Positions 1 to 5,213 of a stretch of DNA of 5,213 nucleotides are shown one piece after another. The stretch is from an uncultured bacterium (lineage in GTDB: Bacteria; Bdellovibrionota_C; UBA2361; SZUA-149; CALKYB01). The position numbers were made by a program, and so were the translations under genes. The stretch spans positions 1 through 5,213 of the forward strand of contig CALIEE010000330.1 of the NCBI GenBank assembly GCA_938022485.1, read 5' to 3'. Each line of letters begins with the position of its first letter. The stretch's first letter is position 1. Under the pieces are notes generated by a model. It was not told where the DNA came from. It saw only the letters and a program-made list of their open reading frames with translations, and did no database searches.

Positions 1-3000
1 TGGAATACAAGCAATTAATGTTGCAGTTCATGACACTCCCAGTAAGGTGCACCTTCATCAAAAAGCCTTACTTGCCCAGTATCAGACTTTAGCTAGAGCA
101 GAGATTACAGCCCATTTGCTCCAAAAAGGGTCTCAACTTAAAGCTCAGGGTCTATCTAATGCAGTGGACCAAATTACAGACGCAGATGATCGTCTGGAGG
201 GTGTAGTTGATACATTTGTGGCTGAGGCTAATGCCGTATTAGCCAATTTAGAAGGACAAATAGAGGGCATAGCAGGACAGATCTTAGAAGTGCAAGAGCT
301 GTTAGACATCAGCACTTTAGGTGATCAAGATGATTCTTCAAACAGCCAAGCGGCTGATTCTGGTTCTGATCAAAGTGCTCCTGGGGATATTGCCAGTGGA
401 GGGGTTGCTTCAAATGATGACTCTCAAACTGCAGGAGCATCTGATCAGCCAGCTGAAAATGGTGGCTCGGCTTTGCAAGAACTTGGGGATTTGAGCAATA
501 ACCCAGAGTTTCAAAATATTGTTTCCAACCTTCAGCAGGTGCAGGAAAATTTCACAAATATAGAATCACAGGAGGACTTTCAAGATGCTCGGGAAGCCGT
601 TTCTGATTTACAATCGGCGGTTAGTGCTTTGGAACAGGCGGATAGTGCTGTTCAATCGATTGAAAATTTTTCTAACGGTGAGCTTTTTGAAGTAACTGAG
701 ATCTTAGGCAATGTCAGCGGTGACTTAAGTGCTTTTAGTGATGATCTTACTCAACTACAGAATGTTTTAGATACGCTTGATACTGGAGCCATCGGTCAAA
801 TTGCAAATCAAATAAGTGCTGTAGGAAGCGTTATTCCGCCAGTAATTCAGGATTTTGTACCTGTTTTTGGGAATCTCTCGGGGATTGCCGGCCAAGTCGG
901 AGCCATTGATGGTTACGTAGGACAGATCTCCGAGATGGTTGACCGCTTTAGTGGTGCTGCACAGAACTTTACAGGGATGTTTGATCAGCTTGCCCAAGCT
1001 CAGCAGATCGCTGGAAACTTCACAGAGTTTTACAATCAATATCTTGCTGGAGCTTCAGGTTTCGCCCAGGAGTTTGGTGGAACAGCCGTTGCTGAGGTGA
1101 GCGGAGCGTTAGATTTTCTGGAAAATTTTGGTGACAACTTAAATTTAGATGGTCTTGAAGCGCTCGAGAATTTGGAGATCCCTGGGGTAGCTTCGGTGAT
1201 CTCTGACCTAGGGCAATTTCAAAGTCAGGTCAATGGCTTTCGAGACCGCTTAGAATCTTTTGATAATGTGGACCAAGTTTTTGCTGAACTTGGATTCGAT
1301 ACTAACTTTGACATAGAATTTGAACAGATCTTGGATGTTTCTGATCGACTTGACGGCCTTAGAGAGGGTATTTCTGATTTAAGCTTCAGCGACCTTAGGG
1401 GAGGAGAAGAGCTAGACTCTGTTCGTGCTCAAATTTCCCAATTGGATGCTCAACTCGAGTCGATGGGAATCAATCTCGATGGAGACGATGAACTCTCTGA
1501 ATTAAGAAGAGAGATTCAAGAAGCTGAGCAAACGGCTGAGCAACTGGCAATTCAACAAGGAGCTTTTTTCAGGTCTACAGAGCCTGCAATAGTGACGGTG
1601 TCTTTTCGTGAGACTACTGAAAACGGCTACAATCCTAATTTGAATATTGACCCAGATAATTCGCTTTATGCTCAAGACAATGATGGCGAGGTCACAGAAG
1701 AGGATTTAAGAGATCAGCTAAATGATGTTCGAGATAGAGCGACTGCCGCTTCTTCATCAATTAGGGATAGAGCTGATACCTTTTTAACCAACTTGGGAGA
1801 GACTATTCGTTTTGATGAGCTTAGAGAAGCTTTTCAACGGGCCGAACGTATTCAACAAGAAATCGACCAGATATTTGCTCAGGTTGAAGCTTTGGGAGGT
1901 GTGGATGAGGTTGTGGCTCAACTTCAAAGAGCAGTGGAGAATGTCCCTATTCATATTCAACAAGAGCTTCAAACTATTGAGGCTCAGATTAGAAATTTAG
2001 TTGACCGTGTTGGCAATGCCTTGTCTTTCTTTTCCATTATCGAGAAGAGTTTAATTTCGCTACCTTACTATGGCAGTACCCATAGTAGCGGTTTTACAGT
2101 TCCTGATCTCACTCAACGCCAAGAGGCTCATATATATACCTCGCCACTGCAGTGGTGGTTGCAGGGCGGCGAACCTGGCCCTTTTCTAAATCCTGATATC
2201 AGACCCAAGGGAGACGAAGCGGTTACAACTATGCTGAATGTCAAGATTCCTCTACCCTTTGGAGGCAGTCTTTGCTTACCTATTGGTGGTTTCTTTACTT
2301 TCAACGGATTTTTAAAAGGTAACCCAGACGGTTGTTTTCAAGACATGCTTGATGGTCCGACTGAGACAATTAAGGCATGGACTGAGCAAGTATTTCCAAT
2401 CAATTATGCCGGGCACTGGATGAGACCGGAGCGCTCTAAAGATGTCAACGAGAGTTTTTATGACGTAACGCTTCAGTCTTTTGATTTAGATATGATGTCT
2501 AAGGTTACTGGTTGTGATGAAGATGCTGAAATTGACGACTTGCACCCCCACCAAACTAAGTCTTGTCAATCCTATCGGGTGGCTGTTTCCCAGGAATTGG
2601 GAGATCAACGCTATTCAGAGCTGACTAATGCACCGATGTGTATTCGACCACTCGAAGACCTGCCTGTACCAGGTGGGGAATATGGAAATAGCTCACTCTC
2701 TAATCTTATAAATAATGTTTTTTGTGGACCTGGTAGCACAGCAGAAAACCCAGAAGAGATTAATCCTTACGAGAGAGTTTGTTATTACGGGGGTGAGGAT
2801 CTTTACCCTCTGACAGGTACTTTGCTTAATACTCAGAACCCTATGGTGGCAGCGGCATACCTTGCTAGAAGAGCTATAGAGTTGGCGGGTCATTACAATC
2901 ATCAACATAGTAACCAGATACCAGGAGAGGGAATACCGAGTTCTATTGACCCTGTGAGTGGAACTACTCCCGATATTTTAAATTTTGATCTATCTCAGAT

Positions 3001-3715
3001 TTTTCCGACCTTCATTGGTGATAATGATGAGCCAGAGGGTCCATATGACCCAAATCACTGTACCGATGAAAACCATATCAATAAGTTTACTAAGCTTAGG
3101 AGTATCGTCAGTCACCGAATGAAAGAAGTGGATAAGTTTCAGTTTTTGAATCCAGTGGGTACGGGAGCTGCTGAGGGTAAATGTTTTAGAATGAGTGATG
3201 TTGACGAGGATAATCGAGAATTATTTCCGCCTGGGATGCTTGATCCTAAACATGAGGGAAGTATCCGTCTTCTTTATTGGAATAAAAGAAAAGCCTGCGC
3301 CTGCGAACTTCGAGGCTGGGAAAGCTCTCAGGAGCAGTCTAATGGACTTGATGTCTTAGGTGCTGTTCCTTGGCAGGTTCCAGCCTGTCTTCTTAGTGGA
3401 GCTGAAGACTGTGGTGCGGGATGGGGTTGTATGAACTATCCAAGAACACCAATGGACGAAGGTAGGGGTAACTTGGAGTATGATACTATAGAGGGTTCAG
3501 ATAGTTTTCTCGATGAGTTTCGGGCCTCAATACCTTTTCTTTGCGCTTGGCCATTCGTTGGGACTGGTTGGTGTGATAACTTGATTGGTAGGCCATGGAT
3601 TGAATTTGACGCTATTACTATACTTGGAGGTCGCGAGCCTTGCAATGGGGACCCCATAGGGGGATTGCCTGGTCTGCCCATTAACCTTTGTGCGATTAAC
3701 GATGCTGTTAGTTAG
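1..3715 (+). CDS. Giant exported-type protein: coiled-coil N-terminal region plus Cys-rich TraU-like C-terminal domain (5' partial)
   Basis: The frame is open from base 2 to the TAG at 3713-3715. A GTG at 47 is the first start-like codon, but 15 sense codons precede it (beginning GIQAINVAVHD), so the true start and any signal peptide probably lie left of the window. Residue numbers here count from that GTG (1222 aa). Residues 1-91 are helical. Residues 92-141 form an acidic Ser/Asp/Gly/Gln linker. Residues 145-505 and 555-670 are mostly amphipathic helix or coiled coil, Gly-rich around 245-390. Residues 743-1215 hold all 18 cysteines. Features recalled from TraU are LYPLTG at 919-924 with C912 just before, a following NP..A..L..R helix, DKFQFLNP at 1029-1036, and YWNKRKACAC at 1077-1086, which resembles the WRKR-CC end of TraU. 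F TraU is only about 330 aa and acts in the periplasm in pilus assembly and DNA transfer. The coding region is certain; the TraU relation is inferred. The helical half could otherwise suggest a tape-measure-like or surface protein. Confidence 0.9.
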   Translation, partial: GIQAINVAVHDTPSKVHLHQKALLAQYQTLARAEITAHLLQKGSQLKAQGLSNAVDQITDADDRLEGVVDTFVAEANAVLANLEGQIEGIAGQILEVQELLDISTLGDQDDSSNSQAADSGSDQSAPGDIASGGVASNDDSQTAGASDQPAENGGSALQELGDLSNNPEFQNIVSNLQQVQENFTNIESQEDFQDAREAVSDLQSAVSALEQADSAVQSIENFSNGELFEVTEILGNVSGDLSAFSDDLTQLQNVLDTLDTGAIGQIANQISAVGSVIPPVIQDFVPVFGNLSGIAGQVGAIDGYVGQISEMVDRFSGAAQNFTGMFDQLAQAQQIAGNFTEFYNQYLAGASGFAQEFGGTAVAEVSGALDFLENFGDNLNLDGLEALENLEIPGVASVISDLGQFQSQVNGFRDRLESFDNVDQVFAELGFDTNFDIEFEQILDVSDRLDGLREGISDLSFSDLRGGEELDSVRAQISQLDAQLESMGINLDGDDELSELRREIQEAEQTAEQLAIQQGAFFRSTEPAIVTVSFRETTENGYNPNLNIDPDNSLYAQDNDGEVTEEDLRDQLNDVRDRATAASSSIRDRADTFLTNLGETIRFDELREAFQRAERIQQEIDQIFAQVEALGGVDEVVAQLQRAVENVPIHIQQELQTIEAQIRNLVDRVGNALSFFSIIEKSLISLPYYGSTHSSGFTVPDLTQRQEAHIYTSPLQWWLQGGEPGPFLNPDIRPKGDEAVTTMLNVKIPLPFGGSLCLPIGGFFTFNGFLKGNPDGCFQDMLDGPTETIKAWTEQVFPINYAGHWMRPERSKDVNESFYDVTLQSFDLDMMSKVTGCDEDAEIDDLHPHQTKSCQSYRVAVSQELGDQRYSELTNAPMCIRPLEDLPVPGGEYGNSSLSNLINNVFCGPGSTAENPEEINPYERVCYYGGEDLYPLTGTLLNTQNPMVAAAYLARRAIELAGHYNHQHSNQIPGEGIPSSIDPVSGTTPDILNFDLSQIFPTFIGDNDEPEGPYDPNHCTDENHINKFTKLRSIVSHRMKEVDKFQFLNPVGTGAAEGKCFRMSDVDEDNRELFPPGMLDPKHEGSIRLLYWNKRKACACELRGWESSQEQSNGLDVLGAVPWQVPACLLSGAEDCGAGWGCMNYPRTPMDEGRGNLEYDTIEGSDSFLDEFRASIPFLCAWPFVGTGWCDNLIGRPWIEFDAITILGGREPCNGDPIGGLPGLPINLCAINDAVS
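320..469 (+). other. Acidic low-complexity linker within the giant protein
   Basis: Residues 92-141 (counted from the GTG at 47) consist almost entirely of Ser, Asp, Gly, Ala, Gln, Asn and Thr, with no aromatic and very few aliphatic residues. This indicates a disordered, acidic spacer between an N-terminal helical segment (1-91) and the long helical region that follows. No exact DNA repeat is evident, so it is a compositional linker rather than a recent tandem expansion. Confidence 0.7.
1670..1705 (+). other. Possible degenerate EF-hand/dockerin-like acidic loop
   Basis: Residues 542-553 of the giant protein read AQDNDGEVTEED. Aligned to a 12-position EF-hand loop this gives Asp at 3 and 5, Gly at 6, Val at 8 and Asp at 12, but Ala instead of Asp at 1. 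A helix follows (LRDQLNDVRDRA), which fits the exiting helix; the preceding segment is extended rather than helical. In an acidic protein such a match may arise by chance. Confidence 0.2.
2058..2090. repeat. Inverted repeat at the coiled-coil/Cys-rich domain border
   Basis: Perfect 8-base arms (TACTATGG at 2066-2073 and CCATAGTA at 2080-2087) flank a 6-base spacer. Alternatively the stem is CTATGG/CCATAG extended by CGCTA (2058-2062) pairing with TAGCG (2086-2090) around a 5-base bulge. It lies inside the coding region, just after the last coiled-coil segment. No T-run follows, so it is not a convincing terminator. Its role is unknown. Confidence 0.45.
2144..2155. repeat. Perfect 12-base palindrome
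   Basis: CCACTGCAGTGG is self-complementary and encodes part of the SPLQWW segment. It lies 54 bases beyond the inverted repeat at 2058-2090, with an AT-rich run (catatatata) between them. It could be a protein-binding palindrome or a coincidence of coding sequence; nothing else in the sequence decides this. Confidence 0.35.
2273..3691 (+). other. Cysteine-rich C-terminal block with TraU-like motifs
   Basis: This stretch runs from the first to the last cysteine codon of the giant protein (residues 743 to 1215) and holds all 18 cysteines, an even number. The 742 residues before it, and the 15 visible codons upstream of the GTG, contain none. A CxC pair lies at residues 1084 and 1086. The density suits a domain folded with disulfides in an oxidising compartment such as the periplasm. 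TraU-like landmarks are LYPLTG (919-924), DKFQFLNP (1029-1036) and YWNKRKACAC (1077-1086). Eleven cysteines fall at or before 1086. Seven more lie in a tail of about 136 residues beyond the point where TraU proteins normally end. The family link is an inference from remembered patterns. Confidence 0.45.
3702..3715 (+). other. Gene overlap implying translational coupling
   Basis: The downstream ATG at 3702 precedes the upstream TAG at 3713-3715, giving a 14-base overlap (26 bases if the GTG at 3690 is the start). No recognisable Shine-Dalgarno stands before either start. Ribosomes finishing the giant gene probably re-initiate here, tying the output of the two proteins together. Confidence 0.6.
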
Positions 3716-4739
3716 ATTACTCAAAATAGTTTTGCTTCTATCGTTAGCCTGGACATTGTTTTGCCCGGGTATAGCTGTGGGGCAGGCACTTTCCACCGAG
3801 CAGGATTGTCGAAACCTTGGATTTAGGGGAGAGAGAAAGATTACTCCAGGGCTTTTACCCTCGATGGTCATACGTTCAATGGACCCAAGGGTTCAGTGTG
3901 GAATGTTGTTCGGTAAGGAGGATCGGTCAGGCAAATTTAAGTTTGATCCTGAGAATGACCCAAAGGCTAAAAGTTTCTTGGACAAGACTATTAAGAAGGC
4001 AAAAGAAAGAGAAGCTGCCAGTGCTCAGGCGATGAAAGACTATGCCAAGCAAAGGGAGAAAAATATTGAGAAGGAGCGCAATAGAAAAGATCCTGCAAAG
4101 TACCTGGTATCTTTAATTATTGACTCTGACATTGATCAGGGAATTTTCCGCTCGAAGCTTGAGGAGTTAAAGCGTTTTGGAGAGAAGCAGGTTGTCTCTG
4201 TCGGAGCGGTGATAGTTCTGGGTATGGAGCAGCGGATATTAGAAAATGTGGATAGGGTTCTTACAGATCTCTATTCTGATAAGCCAGTTTCAAAAAATTC
4301 AAAACCGCCAAATTCAATAGATTTTTCTTCGTTTAAACCTCCTTCTCAGCAAAGTTTACTTAATTCATCGATGACAGATGTCGAAAAGATAATTGTTTCT
4401 TTGCGTTTGAGGAGAAAGGGTAGTGCTAATGTTCGAAGCATGGCCAAAGAAATGAATATAGACCGCCTTCCCGTTTGGATTTTTTATAGTCGGGATGAAC
4501 AGATTGTATTTGATGGAAAACAAGAGCTGACTGGTTTGATCGATAATTTTGGTGAGCTGAACTATGAGAAACAACTCAAGAGTAAAAGCCCGTCGGCCCA
4601 AGTCTTGAAGAAAGCCAGTGGTAGGGATTTTGTTTATATCGAAGATAGAATTAATCCAAGACCGGCCAGCCTTTCGCCAGACTTGAGAATTCCCAGCAGA
4701 ACAAAAGGTGGAAACAAGGAAGGCCTTAAAAGATTCTAA
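3702..4739 (+). CDS. Exported protein with a probable degenerate thioredoxin fold, TrbC-like
   Basis: The ATG at 3702 gives 345 aa; a GTG at 3690 in frame would add four residues (MRLT). Neither has a clear Shine-Dalgarno, and both lie inside the end of the upstream gene, so coupled translation is likely. ATG is preferred as the commoner codon. Residues 1-29 look like a Sec signal peptide: Arg5 and Lys8, then a Leu/Val/Ile core, and a cleavage-like AVGQA. There is no lipobox. Residues 88-130 are a highly charged Lys/Glu helix. A thioredoxin-like region follows: strand KYLVSLIID at 133-141, helix, strand VVSVGAVIVL, helix, a Pro/Ser/Asn-rich insert at about 193-221, then NIDRLPVWIF with a cis-Pro-type Pro257 and VFDG near 269-272. 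The only cysteines in the mature protein are Cys36 and Cys66; there is no CxxC. F TrbC, an exported pilus-assembly protein of about 212 aa, has a similar redox-inactive arrangement. The gene is sure; the TrbC link is moderate at best, supported by its position after a TraU-like gene. Confidence 0.85.
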   Translation: MLLVRLLKIVLLLSLAWTLFCPGIAVGQALSTEQDCRNLGFRGERKITPGLLPSMVIRSMDPRVQCGMLFGKEDRSGKFKFDPENDPKAKSFLDKTIKKAKEREAASAQAMKDYAKQREKNIEKERNRKDPAKYLVSLIIDSDIDQGIFRSKLEELKRFGEKQVVSVGAVIVLGMEQRILENVDRVLTDLYSDKPVSKNSKPPNSIDFSSFKPPSQQSLLNSSMTDVEKIIVSLRLRRKGSANVRSMAKEMNIDRLPVWIFYSRDEQIVFDGKQELTGLIDNFGELNYEKQLKSKSPSAQVLKKASGRDFVYIEDRINPRPASLSPDLRIPSRTKGGNKEGLKRF

Positions 4740-4741
4740 CC

Positions 4742-5213
4742 TTAGGTTTTCGAGTAGTCGTAGAAACCTTTACCCGTTTTCTTTCCCAGCCAGCCAGCCT
4801 CTACGTATTTTATAAGTAAGGGGCAAGGGCGATATTTATCATCACCCAGCTCGCTCTGTAGAGTGTTGCAAATATAGAGCAAGGTATCTAAACCAACAAA
4901 ATCGGCCAGTGTTAATGGGCCCATAGGTTGATTGGTTCCTAGGACCATTGCTTTGTCGATGTCTTCTACCGAGCCAATGCCTTCCATTAAAGCAAAAATG
5001 GCTTCGTTGATCATCGGAACTAAGATTCTGTTTACAATAAATCCAGGATAATCTCTGGCAGCTCTCACAGGAGTTTTGCCAATACTTTCACAAATTTCTT
5101 TCGAAGTTTGATAGGTCTGCTCAGAGGTTTGTAGCCCACAGATTACTTCCACCAATTTCATTACAGGAACAGGATTCATAAAATGAAGGCCAATTACTTG
5201 CTCTGGACGAGTG
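4742..5213 (-). CDS. hbd: 3-hydroxybutyryl-CoA dehydrogenase, C-terminal part (5' truncated by window edge)
   Basis: The enzyme uses NAD(P)(H) to interconvert (S)-3-hydroxybutyryl-CoA and acetoacetyl-CoA in the cytoplasm, in fatty-acid, butyrate or polyhydroxybutyrate-linked metabolism. The frame is open to the right edge, with 11 codons (TRPEQVIGLHF) before the internal Met of MNPVPVMKLVEV, so that Met is not the start. About 156 residues are visible of a usual 280-285; the N-terminal Rossmann domain lies outside the window. The catalytic His of HFMNP and the Glu of KLVEV are spaced as in human HADH (His158 and Glu170), and PGFIVNR carries the conserved Asn. The C-terminal 3HCDH domain is complete: MGPLTLADFVGLD, KYRPCPLL, and GWLGKKTGKGFYDY near the TAA end. 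FMNP replaces the more usual FFNP. Family members named paaH or fadB2 are close alternatives. The gene is convergent with the upstream operon and functionally unrelated to it. Confidence 0.95.
   Translation of the reverse strand, partial: TRPEQVIGLHFMNPVPVMKLVEVICGLQTSEQTYQTSKEICESIGKTPVRAARDYPGFIVNRILVPMINEAIFALMEGIGSVEDIDKAMVLGTNQPMGPLTLADFVGLDTLLYICNTLQSELGDDKYRPCPLLIKYVEAGWLGKKTGKGFYDYSKT
4744..4769. terminator. Weak hairpin at the convergent gene ends, possible terminator
   Basis: AGGTTT (4744-4749) pairs with AAACCT (4764-4769), and CGA/TCG can pair inside it around a GTAG loop. On the plus strand a T-rich but interrupted run follows (TTTACCCGTTTTCTTT). On the minus strand the following bases are a poorer match. 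It lies within the last codons of hbd. The stem is AT-rich with internal mismatches, so this is tentative. Confidence 0.22.

Noticed and set aside
767..1039. Minus-strand 90-codon open frame within the giant gene
   Set aside because: It is antisense to the coiled-coil region with no recognisable protein features.
1523..1543. Short direct repeat GCTGAGCAA, two copies 12 bases apart
   Set aside because: It encodes AEQTAEQ in a coiled-coil stretch and is explained by the helical composition.
1812..2000. Plus-strand 62-codon frame (and an opposite-strand one at 1784-1972)
   Set aside because: Both are alternative-frame shadows of the coiled-coil sequence and lack plausible start signals.
2207..2233. 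AAGGGAGA before an in-frame ATG at 2231, as an internal start for a free-standing Cys-rich domain
   Set aside because: The spacing of about 17-18 bases is too long, and a cytoplasmic start without a signal peptide would not suit a Cys-rich domain.
3772..3779. Lipoprotein signal (Cys21 of the TrbC-like protein, in LFCPG)
   Set aside because: The residue before Cys is Phe rather than Ala or Gly, so the lipobox consensus is not met; an ordinary Sec signal fits better.
3527..3871. Minus-strand 114-codon open frame across the junction of the two plus-strand genes
   Set aside because: It lies fully opposite two well-supported genes, shows no domain or ribosome binding site, and has a composition typical of an antisense shadow.
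3914..3921. Strong Shine-Dalgarno-like TAAGGAGG inside the TrbC-like gene
   Set aside because: It encodes in-frame Lys-Glu sequence, and no ATG, GTG or TTG follows at a usable distance.

Overview
The window looks like a bacterial chromosome segment of moderate G+C (mid-40s percent by eye). It is coding from end to end: there is no gap near 300 bases, and I see no tRNA, rRNA, CRISPR array or insertion sequence. A Sec-type signal peptide and a C-terminal domain resembling F-type conjugation proteins point to a Gram-negative cell. The lineage cannot be fixed from this sequence; a Bdellovibrionota/Oligoflexia-type or other proteobacterium-like genome is only a guess.

Layout. (1) Positions 1-3715, plus strand: one very large reading frame, open at the left edge, so its 5' end is missing. 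It encodes at least 1237 residues in two contrasting parts. The first is about 670 residues, acidic, Gln/Asp/Ser-rich, largely helical and without cysteine. The second is about 480 residues with 18 cysteines. In this part I recognise a pattern resembling TraU, a periplasmic protein of F-type type IV secretion systems. (2) Positions 3702-4739, plus strand, overlapping gene 1 by 14 bases: an exported protein with a charged helical stretch and a probable degenerate thioredoxin fold, resembling TrbC of F-type systems. (3) Positions 4742-5213, minus strand, running off the right edge: the C-terminal part of a 3-hydroxybutyryl-CoA dehydrogenase (hbd type), an unrelated metabolic gene.

Interpretation. 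Genes 1 and 2 are almost certainly co-transcribed and translationally coupled. Their order, TraU-like then TrbC-like, matches traU-trbC in F-type transfer operons, so each weak assignment supports the other. The proposal is the 3' end of a divergent F-type-like secretion or transfer operon in which the TraU-like protein carries a giant coiled-coil N-terminal region and an extra Cys-rich tail. The operon ends tail to tail, two bases from the chromosomal hbd gene. The TraU/TrbC links rest on motif memory, not on a search.
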